Source of the DNA: Trichoplax sp. H2
Lineage: Eukaryota; Placozoa; Uniplacotomia; Trichoplacea
NCBI GenBank assembly: GCA_003344405.1
Contig: NOWV01000024.1
Coordinates: 372,001-436,000, forward strand
Direction of reading: 5' to 3'
DNA length: 64,000 nt
The position numbers and the translations under genes were made by a program. Each line of letters opens with the position of its first letter. The stretch's first letter is position 1. Below are positions 36,501 to 48,168 of this stretch, piece by piece. The notes beneath the pieces are model-generated. The model did no database searches, was not told the DNA's origin, and worked only from the letters and a program-made list of their open reading frames with translations.

Positions 36501-39500
36501 TGTATTGGCAAAACTAGAAGTAGATTGTGTTCTGCAGTACTTGCTAAAGTAATCATAACTATTTTGAGGCTTTTTACTGCTTTGCCTACAGTTTCACGAT
36601 AGAATCTAGTCTTACAGGTAGAAATATTGCCATCCAATGGAACAATTTCCAAGTCAGAAATAGCAGACTGATTTGTTTTAATTTGTGAACTAATGATGCT
36701 AATAACTGAGATAGATTCTTTTCTATTCTTCAAATCGATTAGAATATGTAGCATTGCTGCACTAATTTGAGCTAAAAGCTTACTTTTTTCGAACGGCTTT
36801 GCTCATGGCGCGGTGATAGAAATCGAGTCTTCCTTCGCCACTATCGCCGCATGGTCGTAGAAATGGCTTTAGTGCTCGAAATACGACAGCCCATTTAGCA
36901 GCAGGCAATGGTTGTCTCTTAGAAGGAATCGATTGCGATTCCTCGACATAATCGCCTATAAAACATTGTAAATCATATAGTGATTCATATCTAGTCACGT
37001 AAACAACATACCTGGGCAGCTAATCAACCTAAGGTAGAAAAGAACTTCTAATCCAAAAGTCAATGCAGAAATACTCACTAGAAGAATTTTTCTTTTCGCT
37101 AAAATCGGTTTTACGATATGTTTCTTCTACCGTGACATGGAGTTGCTTTGATAAATCCTTTGCTAAGGTCTCATCTACATCTTTTTCTTCTATGTGCTTT
37201 TCTGGAGATATTTTTGTTACGGTAGGCAATCCTCCACTAAGATATTGCTCCGACGATGGTGGTTCCAGTGCTTCATCTTCTCCAAGTAATTCTAGCAATT
37301 CTCGCTCTAATAATCCATGGCGAGAACATTCCAACAAGCAAAGTGTTGCTACCATTAAATGTCCACCACTCTCAGCTTCAAAGCGTGTAAGGACTTGTTC
37401 TAATAATCTAAAAATAATACTAAATGAGATCATACTCTATCCTCATTCGGATCAACAAAGTTTATAGGATGTGACTTTTCAATCATGGTTAAATACTGTC
37501 ATTAGACTTACTCCAACAAACCATCGGCTAATCCTTTAATCATTTCCGTAACTTTACTAAATAAACCAAAAACTCGCAGTTCTTCACAAGCAATCGATAA
37601 CCAAAGTGGATTAGCCGATGCTTCCTTAGATAGTAAAAGCTCCATTTGCTTACTATCCAATCTTTTATTAAATTTGGTCAAAATTTGATCGGCAATTTCC
37701 TAAAATTTCAAATATTATTCTATTTAACCACTACCTAATACCTATAGATATAAAATAACTGATCCGATATTCTGTATCCTATTTCAATCCAAGGCGTTAG
37801 CTTTTCGCTATTTAATTCTAATCTACTTAATCGCTGTCTCTAAATGTAAAATAAATAGCAAACATTCCGCATCCTATTCCAATAGAAGAATTTAAATTTC
37901 TGTAGTTTAAATCTAACCTAGCTAATCACTACCTCTAGACGTAAAATAAGTGAGCAGACATCCTGCGTTTTACTCCAATTCAAGAACTTAACTTTCTGCT
38001 ATTTGAATCTAATATAGTTAGTAACTGAGCCGATAGATTCTGCATCCTACTCCAATCTAAGGACTTAACTTTGCGCGAATTAAAAGTAATTTAATTAATC
38101 GCTACCTCTTGACGCAAAATAATAAAACAGATATTCCACACGACCGCACACACTCTATTCCGTACCCTATTCCAACTCAAGGACTTAACTCTTCGCGATT
38201 TAAATCTAATCTAGTTAATCGCTGCCTCCAGATATAAAATAACTGAGCCCACATTCCGCATTCTATCCCTATCCAGCGACTTGACTTTCTGCTATTTAAT
38301 CTCTTAAACTATAAGGTAGATTCTAGGGACTGTGCTTATGCTTTAATACTGTAGAAATTTTCGAAATGAAGATAAACCGTTTGAATTTTATCAGTCATCG
38401 TAACTTAGCATCTTGCCAACGCTGCGTCTAGATGTACAATAGCTGAGCTGATATTCTATATCCTATCCCAAGGACTTATCTTTCCGCTATTTAAATCTAA
38501 TTTAATTAGTCGCTATCGCTATATGTAAAATAATAGAGCTGATATTCTGTATCCTATCCCAAGGACTTATCTTTCCGCTATTTATATCTAATTTAATTAA
38601 TCATTACCTTTAGACGTGCAATAACTCAACAGGTATTCTGTATCCTATTCCACGGACTTACCTGTTCGCTATTTAAATCTGATCTAATTCATCATTACCT
38701 CCAGATGTAAAATAACTCCGCAGTAATTCATGTATCCTACTTCAAGGACTTACCTTTCTGCTATTTAAATCTAATGGACCACAAAAAACTTCCTTAGGAG
38801 GCTCGATCCGTTTGGCTAAGCTACGATGGCAAGGTGTATCGTTAATCACTGAACATATAATGCGAACCTTTTTCGATAGTGTAAAGGGTAGCCAAGTAAC
38901 TTGTTCAGCTTCTTTAGTTTTATCAAGCTAATAGGTCATTGAAACGGTGAATTAGCCATGCTGAATGAATATTGATGTAATAAGGAGAGAGACAAAGAAT
39001 CTTAAGGGTATCTGACAAGAACCTGATTTAAGGCGTCGAAAAATAAAATGGTAGGTGGTAGGTTAGGGTTATTCAATGTAATATTGGATAATCGCACTAA
39101 TGATTCAATATCGGCAGGTATTTCTCCCTACATCATTTAAAAAATATATGAATTAATCTTCAAGTAATTGTTCCATATTGCAGGCTATGATGAATTTCTT
39201 TTCACTATATCTAATTATATTATCGTATAACCATTCTAATCCCTATATAGTCTCCAGTACTTACAACATATTTCAACTCCTTTAGCATCCGTTGTAACAT
39301 AAAGCCAAGATCAGTCGATCCTGGTGCAGCTCCAATAAAATGGTAAAAGACATTCCAGCCCTTGTTGCTGCCACTAAGAAATGAATTGATAACGATTATT
39401 AATACAGGAGATATTTTCATTTCTAAAGGTTTTATGTGATCATGGTGGAGATCTTTTCAAGAAAGATATTCTTAGTCCTAATTAGATGCTCACTTTGGTA

Positions 39501-42500
39501 TGTCATGATTGCGGGCCTTATTGACTGTAGTGGCCGCACTTCGTGCTAAAACTGCACTTTTTCCAGCTCCTGCAACGCCAACTAAAACTAAAGGTACACC
39601 GGAACCTTTGGAGCAGATATAATCTTGGATCTAAAGATTCCAAAGATTCATCAATAATTATAGAGATTGGCTAGATTAGTAATAAATCTTGCTAACTATC
39701 GCGACTAAATTAGTGTAATTCCAAATTTAATATTTTACGAAATTTCGAACCTGATCTAAAATATCATCTCGACCCAATACGGTAGATGATCGCGTATTCA
39801 AGAATACCTAGGAATAAAAAGTTAATATTTGGTCATGAAGGAATGTAAACTGATCCAAATTCTTGGGAGAGTAATCAAAAAGGAAGTAAAACGGGATACA
39901 TCTATATTTTATATAGTATATAGGCTACGAAGGCAGAAGAAAGACGATTACCACTCTATGCGCTAGAAATTCGCAAAAAAAAGATCCGTAACTACTAGAT
40001 GATCATTTTGTCTATTGTAATATTTGGCGAATGTATCAGATCGAAGAATTTATCCGTTGATTTTCTATGAAGGATTTTCAACATATTTATACTCATATGC
40101 TGCATACAGATTCATTTACCTCATGTGCTTCACGTATAACCTCCAATTTATCCATCGGAGAATCGTCTAAAGGATACTGATGACTAATTTGACGTTTAAA
40201 GAATTCAATCACCTGTAAAAGTTCATGCTTGAGAATCTGGTATAACTTAACCTGGCTAACTATTACTTTACCAAGAATGTACCTCATTATCGTAAAATGG
40301 CTGATAATGAACTACGAGATATTTGATGTGTACTAAAATAGTTTAGCTGTTTCGTAACCTTACCGTTTTAACAAAAGTCGATTCTGGTCCTAAACCTTGA
40401 ACTCGAATAGTACCGTTAATTTCATCGATTCCATTAAAAGAGCAGCTATAACTTACCACACGTGAATCCTAAAAATATATCAATAGTGTAAAGCCCATTG
40501 ATGGGGATCTGCAATTTGACTAAATTACGAAACTTAATGACAATTAAATGAAAAGAACTGTAAATTTGGAGATGCTAGCAATTGGATGCTTATATTAAGC
40601 CTCTCAAAAGACAATAAATGGAAGTAACTGTAGATTTAGAGATGCTAGCGGGAAGGTGTTAATGCTAAATGTTAAGCTAGTTCATAGAGGTCAATATAAT
40701 TAATTAATTTATGATCATTTTGAGCACTTTATTACGTGACTGATGCAAAGTTCTATCATCGTGTTCATTATTGAACAGCAATTATGACAGAAATAAATCG
40801 AAGCAACTAAAGCAGAACCATTTTAAAAGATATAAATGATCTATTTACTGTATATTGATTTATTAACCTAATACTTTGTCAGATAAATGATAGATATTTG
40901 GCTCTATGCTGGTACAGAATAGTCATTATAGTTTCTTGAACAACGTCGAAGCTTTAGAAATAGGATGGATGAGAAAAATTTGGAAAAGTTATAAGTATTT
41001 ACAGCAATATCTGTGAAGGCTAAACCATGGACTACTAGAAGAACACCTTTAAATCTTCTTCAGGTCTTCTTCTAGTGGTCCATGGTTAAACTAAGAATAT
41101 ATGCTACACAATATGTAATAGAGGCGAGCAAGAGCTAGCTAGAAGTGGAGAAATACGCAAATGCTTGCACCGCGCGAATTAATTACTTAGGAAAAGAATG
41201 AACGAACTTGCCATTAAAACAAATCGCCCAAGCCTTGGAGCAGGTAAGAAGCATTAATAAAATGTATGCTCGAAGGTATCCATGCAGAATAGTGCCATGT
41301 TGTACGGTATTCAAAATATTAGGGATGCGAGGATGTGGGGAAAGTGGGGTTGTTACAATGTAAGGATAAAGTATAAAAAATATGAAGTATACCAGCAGAA
41401 ACTCGGCTAAGAATAGATTGTATGTATTTCGCAAGTTTTACGCTCAAATTTTTACACCCATACATCGATGTTGCAAATTTTCTTGTACTAGCTTACCACA
41501 TATGAACTTATGACATTATAATGACTTAACTCACCGGAAATCTCCCTTTGATACATGTCTTTAGGAGCTTCATCTTTTGCAATGCTTCTTCAGATGATTC
41601 GGTAAAATCATTTTTAAAATTGTTCGGTATAGATGTTATGAATTCTGGATCACGAATAAGAAATAATGCTAGAAATATTGAAAGTAGCAATCGTAAATAA
41701 GAACCAACGTAAAGGGATAATGCACTAAAACGAAATGAGCTAGATACTGGCTAGAAAGTCTTATTACAGTTAGGATTAGCTTTACGAAATGCTCCATGAA
41801 TAATTTCCATTTCAGTTATAGAAGTTCCAAAAATCCATCCATACTCTTGAGCTAAATTTTGAGGTACATCGGATTGTTCAGGAATCCAACCTGAACGGTG
41901 GCTGATCAATATTTACAATAATTGATGTTTAAGGTAGAGGACGGTATAAACTATTATTACGGTACGCCCATAAATCAAAATTTTTAACATTTAAACTAAA
42001 AAAAATTTCATCATATTGCACCTGGACAGATTTAAAAAGAAAGGCCATTGATTATCTTCGTAGCATCGATCTATTTCTCCAAGGCAGATCCTTAACGTTT
42101 CTTCTGATGTAGCTTCCTTCGGCACTCCCTAGATAAATTTTAAGGAGAGAATACACGTTCCTTTGAGCTAATACCTTAAAGTCACAATGGATATTCAACC
42201 AATGGTAGACAAAATTAATCAAAAATGATAATAACGACTTGTATGAAAGGGATAATATACTGAAGAGATTTATACTAAAATATAGCAAATTTGTAGTATA
42301 ATATCGCTTAAAGATTGTATGTCAATATTATTGGGGAAAAGATACCTGTAATGTAACTAGTATTGTGATTGTAGACTGTTAGCCATGTTTAGTATAATGT
42401 ACGGTAGATATTTATCCTAAAAGATATTTGGTAGCTATAACTATAGACTGTAGTGGTAGAGACTCTATGCTAGAGTACAGATCACTATATACAGTAAGGT

Positions 42501-44039
42501 GTTGAGTTACTAATAAGGCTATAGGTAAAAATAGAACTTTAAATCATATATTAGGATATGGTTAATTCATTGTACTTTGGCTGGTGTGAATAATGTCTAC
42601 ATAAGTACTGTAGTCGTATCGATATTGGATTAATGACGGTCCGCAGTAGAATAATCTGACTAAGAATAATTTAATTATGTGTAATATAAGGTAAAAGGTT
42701 GCCATGCGGATTGTAGCTGCAAATGCTACGAAAAGTATAAAAGCATGCAACTTTAGATTATTCTGTTAGTTCGTTGTAGAAGTCTTTAGTAGTAGTATGC
42801 GGCTAGAGTAGAGCTGTGTGTAGTTAATCTTTGTATAAGATTCAATAAAGCCCTTATTTTTCTATAATATGGAATCTCGTGATTGATATATATCACAATA
42901 CCATAGAGCATAGACAAGAACTGAGTAAATTTCAGGAACAATACCAAGAAGTGATTAAGGATATAATACTTTTCATGATGAGTAGAATAAAATGTTCACT
43001 AGAATTTAATTAAATTCGTGCCTAATACCAATACATGGCAAATTATACAAGTGCCCTGTAGTCTACTTGAAAGATAGGATAATACATCCATATGTACGCG
43101 ATATCATGAATTCTGAGCATTAAACAAGTAAAGGATTCATTGCCGCCAATGTATATTAATAAATACAAGCAACGGTAGCTAGAACTAGAGAAAACGTACA
43201 GTTCCTACCCTTATATCAAGTTTTATATTTTACTTACCCAGCGTAAATCACATTCAATGAGATGCAGCTTTAATTTTTCACACCATAACCTCAGTTCTGG
43301 AAACACCTAAGACGAAAGTTTAAAGTTGTGTAAGTTATAGTAATAAAAATCAATTATAATTTTCACCGTGCTCAAATTTTATCCTTAAAATTGAGATATT
43401 CAATATATACATAAGTAGTCCATTTATTATCCTTTGCTTTAGCTGAACAAACACTAAATCTAAACATTATTGAATAGCTTTGTTAGCATTGACAAGGCAT
43501 TATACCTGCTTAACTAAAACTTCACGTTCTGCATGGAAATCTTTAAATGTTGAGGACACAAATAAACGAATAGTTTTCCAACCACGTCTTTTGAAAGCTG
43601 GTTTAATGTCTTCTTGATATTTAATCGATGTTGCTCGAACAGCATTCCAACATTCCATTGGAGTCGATGGCTGTAGTTCACAGACTTGTTGCAATGACAT
43701 TTCTGGTACTTGTGGTAATTCTGACCATAAGATTGTAAAGGTTTCAATAGTTCCTGATGTTTTTGTCACATTTGTAATTTTACGTAAATTTGTAGTTATA
43801 GAGTGCTTATTTTTGTCTGCACTACTCCTACTATCATTATCCTTAGTGCTAGATTTCATTGCTTTAGTATTCGAGCCTTGGATTGCATCTCTCGTTGAAT
43901 GATCAGATTCATTTGTCAAAACATTTGTACGTTGGATTTGCGGATTTGATGAATGATTATTTGCAGAAGCGGACGGATGAGTAAGTGGTCGATTGGCTTC
44001 GTTGACAACTTGTAGTTGCTTTCCTGATGCACAACCCAT
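33590..44039 (-). CDS. Gene D: acylated DUF4062-STAND-TPR protein, 24 exons, 1174 aa
   Basis: Exons: 44039-43506, 43306-43238, 42128-42022, 41901-41768, 41668-41535, 40468-40364, 40212-40120, 39807-39751, 39630-39494, 39373-39265, 39127-39023, 38927-38754, 37699-37512, 37407-37079, 36955-36784, 36408-36300, 36069-35941, 35860-35745, 35647-35515, 34994-34878, 34779-34633, 34510-34427, 33923-33768, 33676-33590 (TGA). An in-frame ATG exists upstream at 44090, but 44039 gives the conserved MGCASGKQLQVV. Walker A GVAGAGKS is near residue 429 and Walker B FFDALNQ near Asp524. Exon 14 (329 bp) carries the most variable linker outside exon 1. Exon 4 ends in T, so NPNS replaces the NPNA of the other copies. 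Intron 12 (37700-38753) is a minisatellite derived from the exon 12 donor region. C and D look like the most recent pair: same start motif and the same lengths for exons 16-24. Confidence 0.9.
35184..35219. repeat. Palindromic hairpin, copy 2 of 3, in gene D intron 19
   Basis: Perfect 16-bp inverted arms (ggaccactagaaattt and its complement) with a 4-nt loop, in the intron between exon 20 and exon 19 of gene D. Confidence 0.85.
36563..36643 (-). pseudogene. Possible relic duplicate of exon 15 in gene D intron 15
   Basis: The minus strand reads VPLDGN then TRFYRETVGKAVKSLK, resembling the end of exon 15 (RPCGDS...LDFYHRAMSKAVRKK) with the FY, KAV and basic residues kept. It sits between the true exon 15 (36955-36784) and exon 16 (36408-36300). 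No clear splice sites border it and similarity is short, so this is tentative. Confidence 0.3.
37716..38775. repeat. Minisatellite of about 10 x 97 bp built on the exon 12 5' splice site
   Basis: The unit, read on the minus strand, starts with the last bases of exon 12 (AGATTTAAATAGCAGAAAG) and its donor (GTAAGTCCTTG), followed by about 65 bp of intron. Diverged copies of this junction recur near 38650, 38565, 38468, 38276, 38184, 38057, 37985, 37892 and 37793. The copy at about 38650 still has a perfect GTAAGTCC donor; others have ATAAGTCC, TTAAGTCC or TCAAGTCG. A non-repeat segment interrupts the array at about 38310-38410. Confidence 0.85.
40541..40680. repeat. Tandem duplication, about 71 bp x 2, in gene D intron 5
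   Basis: Two units share caattaaatg..aactgtaaatttggagatgctagc and caataaatgg..aactgtagatttagagatgctagc. They lie in the 1.07-kb intron between exon 6 and exon 5. Confidence 0.6.
41023..41087. repeat. Palindromic hairpin, copy 3 of 3, in gene D intron 5
   Basis: About 21-bp arms (aaccatggactactagaaga and its complement, one mismatch) around a spacer of about 23 bp. The right arm repeats the ctagtggtccat core of the other two hairpins. Confidence 0.8.
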
Positions 44040-44699
44040 AATGGCAGTATATAGTACGCTAGTAATTGAATTTTTGTCGAACAATTTCACAGTTTACCAA
44101 TTGCTAGCATGAATGGCGATAAACTCTAGCTGAAAAAGTGATAGAAATTAAGTAATAAGAACGATAGTGTTGGAAATGAGTAGCTGGACTATAATATACG
44201 GTACGCGTATTGAGTGTAGATTATAAGATTACTTTAAATATGCGAAATCATGAACTTCTTGTGCTTTCGAAAGTACATATTATGAACCTGTAATTATTAA
44301 AATATACTGGTATATGTTATATATTTATTTTATTTTACCAGTAATAGTTTATACTTCAAAGACACGTAAATTAAACTACTGTTTAGTACAATATCTTTCC
44401 ATTGGTGAATTTTAAACTAAGTAGCCAGCCAGTAAGAAATAATAAAGAAATAGTTGGGGTATTGAATGGTTAAATTGTGTGCGATAACACCTTCAAAATT
44501 AGTAATTTATCATTTCTAACAAGGAAGCACTTACCTGTGATATAATTAGATTGTAATGTACGTATTAAATCATGCATGTTAGAGGACCTATCCATTAAGG
44601 TAATCAAGTCTTAGATTTAGATGAACTTGTCTGGTTTATCTATTAGCAGTGCTCTGGAATATATCCTCGGCAAAATTCAATACCAAATATAGTTATTAT

Positions 44700-45255
44700 T
44701 AGACTATTGGCTAAAAGAGAGCTTGATCAGTTTTGACTTCTTATTTAGCAGCAAAAAATTCCGACTAGAACAAACGTAATATATTACTTGTATCTTCTAG
44801 GAATTGCTGAAGAAAAGTAAGAACATAATCCCTGTGTCACAATTAGAATAACTGCATCAATTCTCACAAAATTTAACTGGGTATCATCGTGTTAAGAACA
44901 CACTTTAATACAAACATCTAGCTTGTACTTTTAGCAAGTCTGTCAATTTTCATTATTAAATTAATTGGAGTATATTTTATTCTAGGATTGATGAAGAATC
45001 TACTAGCTAAACAAAGAGCTTGATAAATTTTTTCTATCTAATTTTATAATAAAAAATTCAACTAAAGCGAACCTAACATCTTACTTGAGACTTAAAAAAG
45101 TGCTAAAAAATGAGAGAGTAGTTCCGGTATCATGATTGGAATAACTACTTGACTTTGAATGAAATTTAACTGGAATGAATACTTTAATAACGTCTTATAA
45201 TACTAATATCTAGTTAGTACTTTATCAATTCTATTGGAATGTAAACTTTAAGTAA
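44700..45255. repeat. Diverged tandem duplication, about 300 bp x 2
   Basis: Copies at about 44700-44995 and 44999-45255 share, in order, an agagcttgat block, ataaaaaattc, ctaga/ctaaagcgaac, ttacttg, gtatca(t), ggaataact, aaatttaactgg and tactttaata, with several small deletions in the second copy. Confidence 0.65.
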
Positions 45256-45516
45256 ATATAGTATTTTTCATTCGATGGTTGGAGAGAAAGTTATAAAGAG
45301 AGATAAAGTAGTACAAACTATCTGTAAATCTTCTTGCCAAATTAATACACACTTTCTGATGAAATCTTCTTTAATTATTTTATTTTGAAGCTGATTAATA
45401 TGTTGTTATGACTACTCCATAAATCTCTGAGGCATTAACTTGAGATTTGCTGCTCACCAGTAATAGTTTCATACTGAATCCATTAGTCTCTACCATTATC
45501 CGAATATTGGGTAAGA

Positions 45517-45603
45517 TGAATTAGACTGGCGAATTAGACTGGCGAATTAGACTGCCGAACTAGACTGCCGAATTAGACTGCCGAATTAGACGACCGATAT
45601 CGG
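45517..45603. repeat. 13-bp minisatellite (x6) ending in a hairpin
   Basis: Six near-perfect copies of cgaattagactgg/c occupy 45517-45594. The last unit leads into tagacgaccg-atat-cggttgtcta, a 10-bp hairpin with one mismatch. A further inverted pair, tgtagtgga and tccactaca, lies near 45680-45745. Confidence 0.85.
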
Positions 45604-46039
45604 TTGTCTACACGTCTACTTACATACCCGTAAGTATCTATAAAGTAGTTCTCTACTAAATAGCATTAGTGTCAGTTATGCTTTAATACTGTAGTGGATA
45701 TGAAACATCTTTACGAGGGACATGGTGAACGTCTACTTTGTCCACTACATATTCGAATATTTAACAATCCAAAATGAAAACATTCTAACGAAAATGATCA
45801 TTTCATCTACACATTTTAATCATACCTATGTGTACCTTGAAAAATAAAAATTTTTCTATTACGGTTTGCTGGCAAAATTGGCCTTAATGCTTTTCGAGAA
45901 TTTAATTTTTCCAATTTCTTGCCAATTGCTATTTCAAGTAGCTATCAGTATTTAACTATAAGGATTAAAATAAGAATAGATGCTACTAATTATCGATCTC
46001 GGTTCTGTTTCATTTACTCTCTCAAGTAAAATGTGATTT

Positions 46040-46285
46040 AATATATTCGTGATCTTTAGGAAGAACCACCTCCGTTACCATGGGGACATATAGTCGTCAT
46101 AAAGTGTATCAATGAATATACTTGCATTGTAACTGGCTCATTTACGGAACGTTTAATGGGTGGACAATTCTATTACAGAAAGTTAGCTAAAAGTTTATAC
46201 TGATGTTTTGCCGGTGGCATTTTAAATTGCATATGTTTCAGTTATTGCTATGATAAAGAAAAATTCAATTACAAAAGTACACATT
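46040..46285. repeat. Spacer block shared with 31425-31660
   Basis: Counterpart in the D-E spacer of the block in the C-D spacer, with the same order of landmarks. The reading frame open in the other copy is interrupted here. This supports duplication of spacer DNA together with the genes. Confidence 0.5.
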
Positions 46286-48168
46286 AAATGATATGCACCA
46301 AGATGGGCAAACTATCGGGTAAGCATTAAGTATTTTATTCCTAATTATACTATAAATAATACTTTTGACTTGAGTAATAGCTGGTATAATTAAAGATAAA
46401 TAAAATTATCTTTAAAAATCGGATGTTAATGTACGCACAACAATTACTGTAAGATCTTACTCATACCATATAACAAATAGAAAATATTCTTATCAACTAT
46501 GCCGGTATTGTGCTAATTCCAAAAAGATCGGTGAATAAAATGATCGCATTTTGATGTTTCATTATTCCGCTATCTTCCTCACATAATATTTCATGTTTTG
46601 TATCTCAGGAATAATTTATTTTTAAGTTTACGAGCTGTAAGCTTAATATCGGTAGTATTATTTTTGCATCACTTTCAGCTCCAGAGCGGAGTTAAATAAT
46701 AATGCTATCCGAAAGTTTATAAATAAGACGAAATGTTTCTTGGCATCTTTATCTACACCTTTGAGTGAATTTATGCTTACTGAATGGTTGCCTGTATTAG
46801 CATTATAATTAAAAATAGAATTAAGCAACGGTATCCTGCTATCAATGTTATACGAAGTTCTATCTAGATTATGAGATTATATACGATTGTCATCAAGGAA
46901 AATCTTAAACTTTGAGTCTTGTTTTTCTTTTAACATTGTAAGCTAGCTTATATTAAATATACATGTGAAGCGTAATAATAGAAGCAGAGATTAATTTATA
47001 AGATACCCTAAAGATAGATTTCTATTCTTAGTTAAGTCTGTCATTGTTTAAGAATTGATCATGATTGGAGGAGTAAACAAGTTTTTATTCATTTATCAGC
47101 TAAGAAATCCAATTACGACTATCATACAATACAGCAATTACTACATGTTCAAAGTTAGTCTTAAACTGTACTATGGCTATAAGGATATCATTATTGATTT
47201 ATTAGTTGCTACAAGTGATTACTTTTATCTCTTATTCGCATATAATAATGCTCATTTGTTCATCCTGTAGTATTGAATTTCCGCACATTTCGTTTCTTGA
47301 TGACTAACTCTCAGAGTGTATAGAACAATTTATTTTATTTATTCATTGTATTACAGTAGGATGGCTACTATACGAGTATGTATACTTACTATAATTTTTC
47401 GGTATAATCGATAAATTGATCACATTGATTGCTAGGACTAAGTAAAGTAATGAAAGGGGTATTCTTACTAATGATAATTTCCCCTGTCGACTTTGGAACA
47501 CAGAATTGTAATCAAAACTTAAAATCCCAACAAAACTATAAATAACATTAGTCAGCTTGTCCGTTGTTTAAATATTTGGTTTAATTTTATTTATATTACT
47601 GTAGTGAAAAGTTATCATGGTTATATTGATCCTATCAATTAGTTATTAATTAAATATCTATATATGCATGCATTTTATAATAAATGAAATGCAAACTTAT
47701 CAGAGTATCTATACAAGTTCTGTCAATAATTAAGATAGGCGTCGACAGCTTGTAGTTTGCGGTTGGAAAATACAGTGATAAAATAATGGCTATAAAATGC
47801 GTAATACACCACACGAATTGCATGATGGATAGTAGCCGCTTAGGACGTATAAAGATTTTAAGTTAACTTTACACAAGTGACATAACACTTCTATTTTAAA
47901 ATAGATTACATTATTGTTAGTATAATGAATATCTTAGAGAATAAGTCGCTAAAGTTGTATTCCTCCAGCACGTAAACTTATCAATATATTGTCGTAAGAT
48001 TTACCTTAAACGTGTCACGTACTGATTACAGAGACAAATGGATTACAGTGCTTCATAAATTTGCTATAATTATAATTAGTTCATGCTAAAGGAGATCAGT
48101 GAGCAATAAATGGTAGAAGTATGCATTGAGGATATCTGTGTCAAGATAAATAAAGTGCTCAACAGAAT

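Larger units (their letters stand above)
44040..48168. other. Intergenic region between genes D and E
   Basis: A 4.1-kb spacer with a roughly 300-bp tandem duplication (44700-45255), a 13-bp minisatellite (45517-45594), and a block shared with the previous spacer (46040-46285). The 71- and 91-codon plus-strand frames at 47055-47270 and 48561-48836 have no recognised domain. No intact gene was seen. Confidence 0.65.

Noticed and set aside
47055-47270. 71-codon plus-strand frame in the D-E spacer
   Set aside because: Low-complexity hydrophobic and tyrosine-rich composition typical of AT-rich non-coding DNA; no support.
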